The notes beneath the pieces are model-generated. The model made no database searches. It was not told the DNA's origin and worked only from the letters and a program-made list of their open reading frames with translations. Position numbers and translations under genes: made by a program. From a virus, in IMG/VR virus record IMGVR_UViG_3300021356_000380, positions 1 through 20,085 of that record: DNA of 20,085 nt; one strand, given 5' to 3'. Shown here one piece after another: positions 4,809-13,726 of the stretch (positions are counted from its first letter, which is position 1; the number at the start of each line of letters is the position of its first letter).

Positions 4809-5977
4809 CAGCTAGAGGCCATCAGGCCATGAGCACTCGCGAAGGCTAGGAGAGCTTCGACCTTTGCCTCAAGCTCGACGCAATACTCAAGCAATTCAGC
4901 GTTCGTCGGTGACGCCGCATCGGCGATCGTCACAGTCCCGTTTGCTGTTGGCAGCGTGCCGGTGGTCGCCGTCGTCGTGATGTCAGCGACGTGCGTGGAC
5001 TGTGCCGCAGCCGTGGCGCCAAAGAACCCGATGTTTGCTCCGCTGACCTCAAGCTGCGTGGAAAGCGTGCCAGCCTTTTCGACCTTGAACTTCAGTGCGC
5101 CGTCTTCTGACTCGTCGGTCGCATCGCTGATGCTGCCCTCAATCGCGCAGTAGTTCAGCTCCTCCGGCGTTGCGTTGTCGTTTTTGCCCCGGAAAAACAC
5201 GGTGCTCAGAACGTCAGCATCCTGACCGGCGCTTGATGCGCCACGGCGATGAAACAGAACGATGTCACCACCAGAGCCTGCATCGTCAGCCGTACATTCC
5301 GACTGGATCTGCGTGCCTGTTGAGCTAGTCGTCAGATGCAGCGGCTTCGTCGGCGTAGTTTCGCCGATGCCGATGAACGAGCCATACAGACGCAAGCGGC
5401 TTGCAGTCGTGCCGCCTGAGGCCGTCATCAGATCAAGAACGCCATCCTCAGCGCCGTCGGTGACGGTCTGAATCTGTGCGCTGACCTGGGCGTAGGCGTG
5501 CGTGGTGCCGCCAGAGTTCTCACCACGGAACTCAAGGTTGCCGAGGTTGTCGCTAGCGGCAGGTGATGCGCTGTTGCGATACAGCACCAGATCCGGCGCA
5601 GTATCAAGGCCAGCATCGGTGTTCTCGATGATGACCTGATCGGTGGTGTCACTGCCAAAAATGTGCAGCTGTGCCGCAGCGGTGCCAGAGCCGACCTGAA
5701 AACCTGAGGTCGTGAACTTGGCGTTGAACGTTGAGTTGTTGCTGATCGCAATCTCGTTCGCCGCTGTCCGGTAGATGCCAGACGTGGCGTTATCGCTGGC
5801 AAAGCCGATCGACGGAGCACCAACCGTGCCATCAGGCAAGGCGCGGAACATCGTCCCGTAGGTGATCTTTTTGTTCTTGTCGGCGTTGTCAGCCTCTGAG
5901 ATGTCAACGACGGGGAACAGATCCCCAGACGCAGGAGCAGTTAGCTCGGTCAGAGCTGAGATTTTGCGATCAGCCAA
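4808..5977 (-). CDS. Tail fibre-like protein, 389 residues
   Basis: It starts at TTG 5977, preceded by a GGTAAG-type weak ribosome site. The N-terminus MADRKISALTELTAPASGDL is the attachment-type start common to cyanophage fibre proteins. The body is repetitive and beta-rich, with phrases such as SIGFASDNATSGIYR, FQVGSGTAAAQLHIFG, RLRLYGSFIGIGETTPTKPL and LEVSGANIGFFGATAAAQ, as in trimeric beta-helical phage fibres. The C-terminus is a short helix (NAELLEYCVELEAKVEALLA) that looks like a trimerising coiled coil. It is likely a receptor-binding or side fibre exposed on the virion. The phrase pattern FASD-x-x-TG is shared with the larger fibre at 6348-8630. Confidence 0.85.
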   Translation of the reverse strand: MADRKISALTELTAPASGDLFPVVDISEADNADKNKKITYGTMFRALPDGTVGAPSIGFASDNATSGIYRTAANEIAISNNSTFNAKFTTSGFQVGSGTAAAQLHIFGSDTTDQVIIENTDAGLDTAPDLVLYRNSASPAASDNLGNLEFRGENSGGTTHAYAQVSAQIQTVTDGAEDGVLDLMTASGGTTASRLRLYGSFIGIGETTPTKPLHLTTSSTGTQIQSECTADDAGSGGDIVLFHRRGASSAGQDADVLSTVFFRGKNDNATPEELNYCAIEGSISDATDESEDGALKFKVEKAGTLSTQLEVSGANIGFFGATAAAQSTHVADITTTATTGTLPTANGTVTIADAASPTNAELLEYCVELEAKVEALLAFASAHGLMASS

Positions 5978-5982
5978 GGGAC

Positions 5983-6315
5983 TTACCAGCCAGAAGGTTT
6001 GCCAGACGCCTGAGTCGGCGTAATCTGTTCAACGATGCGTGCAGCCAGTGCATCTTGGATCTCAGTGACCTTTTCAGCGCCACCGAGTTTGGCCTGCACT
6101 GCTGCCACGATGTCAGCTTCAGTCAGATCCTCGAAGTCGGCCAGCGTGTCAGGACGATCCAGGCCGATGCTGCCGTAAGCGCCTGAGTTGTAGGCGTTGC
6201 CATCTGCGTCAACTTGATCGCTGATTGCGGTCACGGTGTAGTGAGCCGTGTGTGCGAATCCGTCACTGAGGTCACGGTTCAGATCAGCGATTTTCCAGAC
6301 GTAGGTGTTAGCCAT
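5983..6315 (-). CDS. Small fibre-associated protein, 110 residues
   Basis: The sequence begins MANTYVWKIADLNRDLSDGF, followed by AHYTVTAISDQVDADGNAYN and an acidic helical part (TLADFEDLTEADIVAAVQAK). This pattern (a short W-containing start, a beta-rich middle with conversion of a measured quantity, then a helix) is typical of a widespread phage family of unknown function found beside fibre genes. It may be a small fibre subunit or assembly protein. The end sequence ASGKPSGW is typical of the family as I recall it. It lies between two fibre genes, 5 bases before the TTG start of the next one. Confidence 0.75.
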   Translation of the reverse strand: MANTYVWKIADLNRDLSDGFAHTAHYTVTAISDQVDADGNAYNSGAYGSIGLDRPDTLADFEDLTEADIVAAVQAKLGGAEKVTEIQDALAARIVEQITPTQASGKPSGW

Positions 6316-6347
6316 GATGAAGTGAAGTCAGAGAAAGTTTAGGCCGA

Positions 6348-8630
6348 TCAGCAAGCCATCAGCACACAAGGTACGCAATAGCTGCCGTCTGAGTAAGTAG
6401 TAGAAACCGTGGTGCTAGTCACCTTGGCAATGGTCTTGGAACGCACGATGTCATCATCCTGCGGTTTTGCCGTTCCATCACCAGCAGACATCAGCAGATC
6501 ACCGCGTGCAACGGTTGTGCCCTGTGCAATGCGGATCACAAAGTCACCCGTCATCGCGCAGTAGAAGTCGTTGGTGTATGTGTCATCGTCATCGTCCCAG
6601 GTTTGGAATACGCCAGACACGTTGACATCACCTTCGACATCGCTGACTTTCATGCGGTTCAGCTGTTCGTTGTCTTCTGTTCCAGCCGCAACAGCAGGTG
6701 TCTTTACGTCGCCAACGTTTACACCTTCAGGAAGTTCATCCTCTTCGGTGTAAAGCACTGCGTCTTGGGCCTCATAAGCCCACTCGCACATTTCATCAAG
6801 GTTGCTCAGCACAGTACCACGCAAAATTTCAGTGCGTTCTGCGCCGCCTGCTAGTTGTGACCAACGAGCTAAGTGACCACCGTTGTAAGAAACAGTGGTG
6901 CCTGAAACGCTGATAGTTCCTTCTACTGAAGCACCTTGCCTGAAATTAACAATAACTCCATCATTGGTTAAACGTGCAAATTGTGCAGACACATTGCCAT
7001 CGCGCGTACATTCAATAAGTCCATGAAGGTTGCCTTCGGCACCAATACTTACACCTGCAGCATTAACGTTATAGTCACTTTTTCCGATGTGAAGTGCGGG
7101 GTTAGCATCACCAGTCAGCCGCATCCGCTCATTGCCAGATACGCTGTTGTTGTGATGGCGAAAACAAAATGCAGTATCGGTTCCAGAGGCTGAAACCCTT
7201 CGCAGTCCTACAGTCCAACCGAAATTATCTGCAGTACTTCCTGCATAGGTAATTCCAGTAAATCCATTACTGTCTGTTGTGTTTAGACATGTAAGTTTTA
7301 CATGGGAGTTTGCAAAAGTTCCTGCTGTTGTTGTGTTTTGAGCTTGTCGAACTACAAGCTTGCCATCGCCAGAAGTCGCCCCAACCATGAACCGCCCAAC
7401 GCTATCAACTCGCGCCTGCTCGGCATTGCTTGTATGAAACTGCAATGAATTGTCGGATTGTTCGTATTTAATTCGTCCAATGTTGTAATCACCTGTGTCA
7501 CCTAAGTTGAGGACGCTAGCGTGACTAGGGCTTGACATTATGTTTACTTCACAGGCTCCCGAACCGTTTTTGATTGTTAAAAACGAATCATCTGTAGCCG
7601 CACTAGTATCGTTAATCAGCACTCGGCCTTTTGAATCGATCCTGACTCTCTCCGTCGGGCTGCTTGCACCGTCCGCTGTGGTGCTAAAGACTAATCTCGA
7701 CGGCATAGAAGAAGCACTCTTTGTGCCCGCCTCTACAGCCGCAGTGATCCTCGCTCCTTCTTGGTAGTTACTTCCTGACGAGCCGTAGAAATACAGGTTT
7801 GCTAATACATCATCTGTCTGGACAACCGTATGTGATCCAATGGTGGCATTGCGGCTCTTATAGAAACTAATCTCAGGACCAGCAAACGTTGCGACAAAGC
7901 GAGACAGCCCAAGGTTTGCTCCGCCAGTCCCAGCAACCTGCAGAGTGTCATTGTTGCTATTGGGAACGTTCGAAGACGTCCCCACGAGGAGCCTGCCACT
8001 TGAATCGAGGCGTGCTCTTTCCGTTGTGCTATCAGTAAAGAAAGAAAGCGTATTAGCAGCAGGCAACTTAATAATCGGTCCGCCAGCGTTAAATTGAATT
8101 TGTGGATTTGCGGCAGTAAATATCTGATTGCCTGCAACGTCCAAAGTTGCTGCAGGCGACGAAGCGTTTATGCCGACGCGATCATTTCCTGCATCGACAA
8201 ACAGCATGTGAGTGTTGCCGTTTGACTCCACGCGGAAGTCAACATCATTGCTGGGGTCGTTAAATACAACCTCAGAGCTGCCAATCTCTAGGCGCTCTAC
8301 ACCGCCAGTAGCAAAACCAATCTTGTCAGCACCGCCGCTGAAAAAGCCTGTGTTGGTGTCTGATGCAAAACTGAGGCCAGGCGATGCGGCACTGCCGTCC
8401 TCCATCAGCATCGTGCCGTCAAGCTCGAAAATGGTGATCCATGCTGAGTTAGCCGAGTTCCTCAGCTTTAACTGGCCGGTCGTTGTATCGGCCCACCATT
8501 GATATGCGTAAGTGGTGGCTGGCGAAGTTGCGTTGCTGTTATTGCTGACGATCGCAGCGAGAGCATTATTAAGATCTGCCCTCACGCTCGCTCCCGAGGC
8601 GTTACTGATGATGTAGTCGTGAGTTGCCAT
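6348..8630 (-). CDS. Long tail fibre / receptor-binding protein, 760 residues
   Basis: The N-terminus (MATHDYIISNASGASVRADL, then WWADTTTGQLKLRN) is a typical cyanophage fibre attachment region. The shaft is made of many beta-rich repeats: LSFASDTNTGFFSGG, RVGINASSPAATLDVAG, ERARLDSSGRLLVGTSS, ERVRIDSKGRVLINDTS, QARVDSVGRFMVGATS. The recurring R-(V/L)-D-S-x-G-R-x-(L/M)-(V/I) motif marks repeated units. From about residue 610 a globular C-terminal domain follows (MCEWAYEAQDAVLYTEEDE, GDVNVSGVFQTWDDDDDTYT, ARGDLLMSAGDGTAKPQDDD) ending in SYCVPCVLMAC. This tip domain is one I have seen on many marine phage fibres, and it may resemble self-cleaving fibre domains. The DNA between about 6.9 and 8.1 kb is visibly more A+T-rich than its flanks, suggesting exchange of shaft modules. 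Confidence 0.85.
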   Translation of the reverse strand: MATHDYIISNASGASVRADLNNALAAIVSNNSNATSPATTYAYQWWADTTTGQLKLRNSANSAWITIFELDGTMLMEDGSAASPGLSFASDTNTGFFSGGADKIGFATGGVERLEIGSSEVVFNDPSNDVDFRVESNGNTHMLFVDAGNDRVGINASSPAATLDVAGNQIFTAANPQIQFNAGGPIIKLPAANTLSFFTDSTTERARLDSSGRLLVGTSSNVPNSNNDTLQVAGTGGANLGLSRFVATFAGPEISFYKSRNATIGSHTVVQTDDVLANLYFYGSSGSNYQEGARITAAVEAGTKSASSMPSRLVFSTTADGASSPTERVRIDSKGRVLINDTSAATDDSFLTIKNGSGACEVNIMSSPSHASVLNLGDTGDYNIGRIKYEQSDNSLQFHTSNAEQARVDSVGRFMVGATSGDGKLVVRQAQNTTTAGTFANSHVKLTCLNTTDSNGFTGITYAGSTADNFGWTVGLRRVSASGTDTAFCFRHHNNSVSGNERMRLTGDANPALHIGKSDYNVNAAGVSIGAEGNLHGLIECTRDGNVSAQFARLTNDGVIVNFRQGASVEGTISVSGTTVSYNGGHLARWSQLAGGAERTEILRGTVLSNLDEMCEWAYEAQDAVLYTEEDELPEGVNVGDVKTPAVAAGTEDNEQLNRMKVSDVEGDVNVSGVFQTWDDDDDTYTNDFYCAMTGDFVIRIAQGTTVARGDLLMSAGDGTAKPQDDDIVRSKTIAKVTSTTVSTTYSDGSYCVPCVLMAC

Positions 8631-8632
8631 TT

Positions 8633-11600
8633 TTAGGAACGCTCAGAGCCGTAGCCGACCGCTTGATACTGGAAGTTCCGATCAATCACGGCAGTGCTGC
8701 TGTTCTTGAACTTCACTGTGAATCCAGTCCTGGTGATCGAAGTCACTTCATAGTAATCGCCTGATGCAAGGTTGAAAGCCGTGATGCCAATGCTGGGCGG
8801 CGTGTTGTAGAAGACGCCATCTTGGAAAAACGCATTAGTGAACGTCACCGCCTTGCCGCCTGAGTCCGTGCCAGACGCGATCACAGAGCTGGTTTCTGTC
8901 CTTAGCGGCATCTTGGCCGTAAAGCCCAGCTCATCCAACAGCGGCGTTTGGTCAACGTGATCGCTGCTCAGCTCGCACTTGAACTGGAACAGGCGGCCTT
9001 GAAAGTGCCCGTTTCGTAGCGGCACCCAGTCACCGAACACCAAGTTGCTTTCTAGCTCTTGGTTGTCGTCATTCTCCAGCAGCAGCTTGTCGCCGTCTTC
9101 CGTCAGCTCGTCTTCTGCTGTGATGCCCGTGGTTGCGGCTCGTAGGTAGACCTCAGCGTTTACGTCGTCAGCCTCTAAGCCGTCGAAGTCGGTCCAGGTA
9201 TCGATTAGCGCCGTGCGCTCGTCGATGTCGTCAGCCGGATAGGTGCCACGCATCACCAAATGGCGGCTGAACTCAATGTCGAACTGTGCGCCCAAATCCA
9301 GCGTGTTGGCGAAGAAATACTCGCCGCTGCTCTTACGGGTGCCGAGGAAGTCAAAGCTGCTCAGGGCATCAATGTCCAAAATGTCGTCAATGGTTTGGTC
9401 TCCATCGATAACCAGCGCGTCGTATTCCTCTGAGTAGAACGTGTCGTTTTTCTGCCCTTGGAACTCAGGGGTATCGCTGTCCTCGCGATCCTCAAGGATC
9501 AGCAAGCGCGGCACTGAATCCGTCAGCGTATGAACGACTGAACGAACCGCTGAGCTTTTCTTGTTTTGGTCGTCGATAAACCGGACGAGGTATTCACCCG
9601 ATAGTTCCGGCAGGATCGCGTAGAACGTGTTGGCCTTGACGACAGTGAGCAACGAGCTGTTCGGCCAAGTGCCAGAGCCGTCAGTCTTTGAGCTGTGGCG
9701 GATCTCAGCGTTTAGCCTGTCGCTGGTTGCGCCCAGGCCCTCTTTCGGCACAGACCAAGTGACCATCACCTGATTCGAGCGATGGGGTTCCAGCTGCACG
9801 TTCTGCGGATCAGGTGGCAGCTCAGTAACCGTTGTGCCGCCCTCGGTTGTTTGGTCTTCTTTAGGAACAACAAATGACCCAGATGTCCAGGCCGAGTTTT
9901 TGAACGTGCCGTCACGGCCAATCGCACGAATCTGGAACGTCACGATTGAGCCAGGCTTGACGCCTTCAACCTTCAGTTCATTGGTCGTCTGCCTGACAGT
10001 TTGAAAGTTACCGTCGCCGACTTTGTAACGGATTTCAAAACCGCTGATGTTGCCATCATCGTCACGCTTGAAGCCCAGAAAAACGTCGTTGACGACGTTG
10101 TTGTTTCTGCGGACCTCTTTCGTCTCAAAGGTCAGACCGCTTGGAGCTGTCGGGATCTTGTCGAACGTCGTGACCGATTGGTACTCCAGGGCGTCGGCGT
10201 TGTCCGCTGTTGCATAGATGCTGTCGTTGTGCTGGACGCCGACGATCGCAAACGTGCCATCACCGCCATCAGCGACCGAGATGCAGCGGAACTTCTGATG
10301 GGCAACGGTTGACGACTGGATTGACCAAATCGACTGCGCCAGCGGTGCTGCGCTGAACGCAGACGACACTGTGATCACAGAGCCAACAACAGTGCTGATC
10401 GTCTTGGTTTCAATCGTGCCGTCGGGCAGCGTTGCGGTGAGCGTGTGACCTGCGCCACCGGGCAACGTCACCGTGATGTCTGCAGTGACCGTCGTTGTCG
10501 TCGCTGCGCTGCAACGCCCCGCGATGCGTGCGCCTTGCCGCATCTCATCGGCAACAGCAAACACCTGACCAGGCAAAACGATCGCGCCCTGAAGGCCAGT
10601 CGAGAACGTGACGGTTTCGCCGTCTAGCTCCTCTGATGCCATCATCCAGCGGCCCAAGCGGTACGCCTGGTTGCGTGACGTGCAGCCAAAGGCGACGACC
10701 TCGCGAACCTGATAGCCGTACTTAGTGATCAGCGCGGCGTCTTCGACGACAACAAAGTTCGGCTTATAGAAGTTGTCGGGGTCGTTGTAGCGGACGCGGA
10801 TGCTGGTGCTGCGCGTTTTGAGCGATGAGCCCGTGTAGTTGAAAACGCCTTCAATGACGTTGCTGTTCGTGTAGAGGTGAACCGGATCAATGGCAGAGCC
10901 GTCAAGATTGCCGTGATCAGCGGCCAGCTGCACGGTGTTGCTGCTCCAGTAGGACATTCCACGGAACACCGAGGCGAGATCCTGCAGCACGTTGTAAGCC
11001 GCTGCGCGATCACCGATGACAACGTTGCAGGCAAATCGTGGTTCTGTCGTGCCGTCTTGGTTCGTGACTAGCTGGTTTGCGTACTGAATTAGCGGGTAGA
11101 GATCCGTGTAGCTGATGTTGGACGCGGTTACAAAATCACCGCAGCCGTAGCGATCGTTGAGCACCATGTCGGCAAAGATGCAGACAGGGCAGGTCGTCCA
11201 TGACGTTCGGGTGCTGCCGTCAAACGCAACTTCCTGCGTCAGGTCAAGACTGCCATCATCACGGACCGCAGCATTATGCGGGATCTCTACCAGTCGCCCT
11301 TTCACTAGGTAGGCACGAGTCGGCAGGTTGCTGAACTGCCGGGTGTTTAGTTCAAGGCCAACGCAAGCGGTGTACGGGTAGGCGCTGCGGATCTCTTGAC
11401 GCTCAATGATTGACGACCAAATCAGTTGATTGGCTCGACCGTTCGCCAGCGGCGAGGTTTTAGGCACCTCTTCAAAGTTCGCGAACTTGACCTCAAAATG
11501 GTCTTCGCCCAGGTTTACCTTTTCAACCTTGATGTTCCACGGATAGCCCTCACCTTTGGCATTACGCGGCAACTCAATGACAGGTGTCTTGATCTGGTAG

Positions 11601-12115
11601 TCAGTCAGCGCGATGCCTGTGATCGTTTTGTCGAACACAACGTTGTAGGCAGAGCCTTGGGCTTGCACTGACACGCGAATCTGCAGGCTGCCGTTGAACG
11701 GCTGGCCTTTCGCCAAGCCTTCAACAGCAGTTGAAAGCAAACGCGGAATCGTGAACAACAGCTGCACCGAATCAACTTCTGAATCAGTGATCTGTCTGAT
11801 GACAGTGCCAGAGCCATAGTCGCGAGCTGTTACCTCATCGCTGTCGTTGACTGTTTCGGAATAGTTTTGCCCAACTTGAACTGCAACGCCTGTGATTGTG
11901 GTTGTTGCGTTGCCTGCTTGCAGCAAACGCTCTTGCCTTCGCCCGCCGAGACGATAGTCAACGTCTACATCCTCAGTCGGAAAGTTTGCGGCTTTGCCGG
12001 TAAATAACGGAGTTTCGTCTAAAAAGATCTGCTCATTGATTGCATCAAAACCCTCGATCGGGCCTTCGCACAGCAGGTCAACAAGCCGAACGCTAGAGGT
12101 TGAGTTAAGCGCCAT
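8633..12115 (-). CDS. J: Central tail tip / host specificity protein, gpJ-like
   Basis: 1160 residues, the size of lambda gpJ. The start (MALNSTSSVRLVDLLCEGPI) contains the V-x-L-V-D-L-L-(C/S)-E-G-P-I-x-G motif that opens gpJ homologues. The first 600 or so residues hold the hub domains, with GYPWNIKVEKVN, the Cys/Asn-rich DMVLNDRYGCGDFV and the segment NVLQDLASVFRGMSYWSSNT typical of the family. Two fibronectin type III-like domains follow at about residues 655-745 and 763-868. The last 290 residues are beta-rich and probably form the distal part linked to fibres. It forms the trimeric tail tip that penetrates the envelope and organises receptor binding. It follows gpI by 2 bases and precedes the fibre by 2. 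Confidence 0.93.
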   Translation of the reverse strand: MALNSTSSVRLVDLLCEGPIEGFDAINEQIFLDETPLFTGKAANFPTEDVDVDYRLGGRRQERLLQAGNATTTITGVAVQVGQNYSETVNDSDEVTARDYGSGTVIRQITDSEVDSVQLLFTIPRLLSTAVEGLAKGQPFNGSLQIRVSVQAQGSAYNVVFDKTITGIALTDYQIKTPVIELPRNAKGEGYPWNIKVEKVNLGEDHFEVKFANFEEVPKTSPLANGRANQLIWSSIIERQEIRSAYPYTACVGLELNTRQFSNLPTRAYLVKGRLVEIPHNAAVRDDGSLDLTQEVAFDGSTRTSWTTCPVCIFADMVLNDRYGCGDFVTASNISYTDLYPLIQYANQLVTNQDGTTEPRFACNVVIGDRAAAYNVLQDLASVFRGMSYWSSNTVQLAADHGNLDGSAIDPVHLYTNSNVIEGVFNYTGSSLKTRSTSIRVRYNDPDNFYKPNFVVVEDAALITKYGYQVREVVAFGCTSRNQAYRLGRWMMASEELDGETVTFSTGLQGAIVLPGQVFAVADEMRQGARIAGRCSAATTTTVTADITVTLPGGAGHTLTATLPDGTIETKTISTVVGSVITVSSAFSAAPLAQSIWSIQSSTVAHQKFRCISVADGGDGTFAIVGVQHNDSIYATADNADALEYQSVTTFDKIPTAPSGLTFETKEVRRNNNVVNDVFLGFKRDDDGNISGFEIRYKVGDGNFQTVRQTTNELKVEGVKPGSIVTFQIRAIGRDGTFKNSAWTSGSFVVPKEDQTTEGGTTVTELPPDPQNVQLEPHRSNQVMVTWSVPKEGLGATSDRLNAEIRHSSKTDGSGTWPNSSLLTVVKANTFYAILPELSGEYLVRFIDDQNKKSSAVRSVVHTLTDSVPRLLILEDREDSDTPEFQGQKNDTFYSEEYDALVIDGDQTIDDILDIDALSSFDFLGTRKSSGEYFFANTLDLGAQFDIEFSRHLVMRGTYPADDIDERTALIDTWTDFDGLEADDVNAEVYLRAATTGITAEDELTEDGDKLLLENDDNQELESNLVFGDWVPLRNGHFQGRLFQFKCELSSDHVDQTPLLDELGFTAKMPLRTETSSVIASGTDSGGKAVTFTNAFFQDGVFYNTPPSIGITAFNLASGDYYEVTSITRTGFTVKFKNSSTAVIDRNFQYQAVGYGSERS

Positions 12116-12117
12116 GG

Positions 12118-13362
12118 TTAGGAAATGCTCGGGCGGAAGCCGTGCCGAATAGTGAACACAACAGACGAATCAACTGATGCGTCGAGGATGGTTACGTCAA
12201 GGTTGTAGAAATCAATATTTGGCGCTTTGTTTGGGTCAAATTTGTGATACCAGCGATATGTATCGGTTGTTAGCCCTTGAATTGTGTATGACTCCCTAGC
12301 ATGGATGTTGTCAGTGTCTTGACGCCTTGATTCAATCATGTAGCTGATGAACCCATCAGTTTTTGTCGAACCTGTACCGCTGACAGAATCAAACAGTTTG
12401 TTAACTTCAAGGAACACAAAATACTCGCCGGGTGCTTTGGTTGGCCCTTCAGTAAATTCAAGGCGAAAATTGTTTGCAGCAGTCAGCTCATCATCTTTTG
12501 AGGGATTAACGAATCTGTCGGCACCTGTGTTCGATCTATTGTTCAAAAAATGCACCGAGTTCCAGCGTGCGCTGTTATCTCTGCGCTCACCAAACTCCAG
12601 CTTGTTACCGTTAAGCATGACGGTATCCGGGCTTGGCGTTCTAGTTGCTTTCTTGATCGGGTCAGATTCATCAGCAACGTCAACATCCGCCGATATGACG
12701 TGCGAGCCGATCAGCACCTTGCCGTAAGCCACCGGGATAGTCGCGCCAACACCAACGGTGTTCTGTGCGCCGAGATAGGCGTAAGACTGCTGGCCGTCAG
12801 CACCGCGATTGACTGACTCTGGCCGCGTTGCCTGGAACTCGCCCCGAGTGCTTACGCCGCCGTTTGGCAGCTCAGGCTGTGGTGACAGCATCTGCGTTAT
12901 GCCGCCCAGCACCATGCTTGCGCCAACAACTGACAGCGCCGTGCCGATCGCAGTGGCGTTCAAGACAGCAACAGACGAAACGCCAACGATGCCAGCACCA
13001 CCAGCACCGAACAAACCAGTAGTACCGAACAGGCCAGCACCAGGAAAGAAGAACGAAGCCGCAATCAGACCAATGCCTGCAAGGATTCGACCAGCGCCGT
13101 CCTGACCGATCAGCACAGGCGTGACGATCAAATCGTTCTGACCGATCGGCAGGTGCAGATCGTCAAGGTTCAGATCAACGCCAGCCTGCAGTACGCGATA
13201 ACCGATGCCGCTTTCGTGCGCTGCGATTAGCTCAGTCTTAAACGCTGGGTAGTTGATGCAAAGTAGCTTGATGGCATCAGCAGGCGTGCGGAGGTTTTGG
13301 TAGACGTGCTCTGCGCCGTACCGCTCGCCTAAATCACCCAGCAGTCGGACGACTTGCTGCAT
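12118..13362 (-). CDS. I: Tail assembly protein gpI with extra C-terminal domain
   Basis: Residues 1 to about 229 match the gpI family: an N-terminal ubiquitin-like part (VRLLGDLGERYG to VDLNLDDLHLPIG), a Gly/Ala-rich hydrophobic middle (about residues 89-155) with GITQMLSPQP, and the closing block VAYGKVLIGSHVISADVDV where lambda gpI ends at about 223 residues. Here the chain continues for another 185 residues, giving 414 in total. The extension is beta-rich (FRLEFTEGPTKAPGEYFVFL, YTIQGLTTDTYRWYHKFDPN, VVFTIRHGFRP) and resembles a small beta-sandwich. In lambda gpI assists tail tip assembly and is not found in the virion; the extension hints at an added role here. Its start overlaps the NlpC gene by 29 bases. 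Confidence 0.85.
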   Translation of the reverse strand: MQQVVRLLGDLGERYGAEHVYQNLRTPADAIKLLCINYPAFKTELIAAHESGIGYRVLQAGVDLNLDDLHLPIGQNDLIVTPVLIGQDGAGRILAGIGLIAASFFFPGAGLFGTTGLFGAGGAGIVGVSSVAVLNATAIGTALSVVGASMVLGGITQMLSPQPELPNGGVSTRGEFQATRPESVNRGADGQQSYAYLGAQNTVGVGATIPVAYGKVLIGSHVISADVDVADESDPIKKATRTPSPDTVMLNGNKLEFGERRDNSARWNSVHFLNNRSNTGADRFVNPSKDDELTAANNFRLEFTEGPTKAPGEYFVFLEVNKLFDSVSGTGSTKTDGFISYMIESRRQDTDNIHARESYTIQGLTTDTYRWYHKFDPNKAPNIDFYNLDVTILDASVDSSVVFTIRHGFRPSIS

Positions 13363-13726
13363 ATCGGAAGACCGCCGCGACCCTTGCCAAATAGTATCTG
13401 CTCAGCGGAATCACCGCACTTAGCGAATCACGTTGCTGGTGCAATATCCGCTCGTCGGGCAACAGAACAGCGGCGTGCATCGGAGTGCGCGTGGCGATTC
13501 TCATGATCAGAACATCGCCGGGCTGTCGGGTTTGCATGGTGACCTGCTTGAACCCGATGCGCTCAGCCTCTGCGAGGAAGATGCTTTCGCACGTTTGCGT
13601 GCTTTCTGGCCGCTCATAATCCGGCAGCTCAACGCCCTGCAGCTTGAACCAATCGCGCACGAGCGTAAAGCAATCGGTCTTGCCGTACTCCCACTGGCGG
13701 CCGATCAGGGATTGATAGTCAACCAT
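13334..13726 (-). CDS. NlpC/P60 peptidase, C-terminal half of gpK
   Basis: I place the start at ATG 13726 (MVDYQSLIGRQWEYGKTDCF), 130 residues; the frame is open up to 13777 but that part lies further inside the preceding gene. Catalytic residues are visible: Cys19 in KTDCFTLVRDW, His84 in TPMHAAVLLPD and a third polar residue His96 in ERILHQQ. NlpC/P60 peptidases cut D-gamma-glutamyl bonds in peptidoglycan; in lambda this domain is the second half of gpK, involved in tail tip assembly or local wall cleavage at entry. It overlaps both the JAMM gene (22 bases) and gpI (29 bases). Confidence 0.88.
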   Translation of the reverse strand: MVDYQSLIGRQWEYGKTDCFTLVRDWFKLQGVELPDYERPESTQTCESIFLAEAERIGFKQVTMQTRQPGDVLIMRIATRTPMHAAVLLPDERILHQQRDSLSAVIPLSRYYLARVAAVFRYAASRPTAG

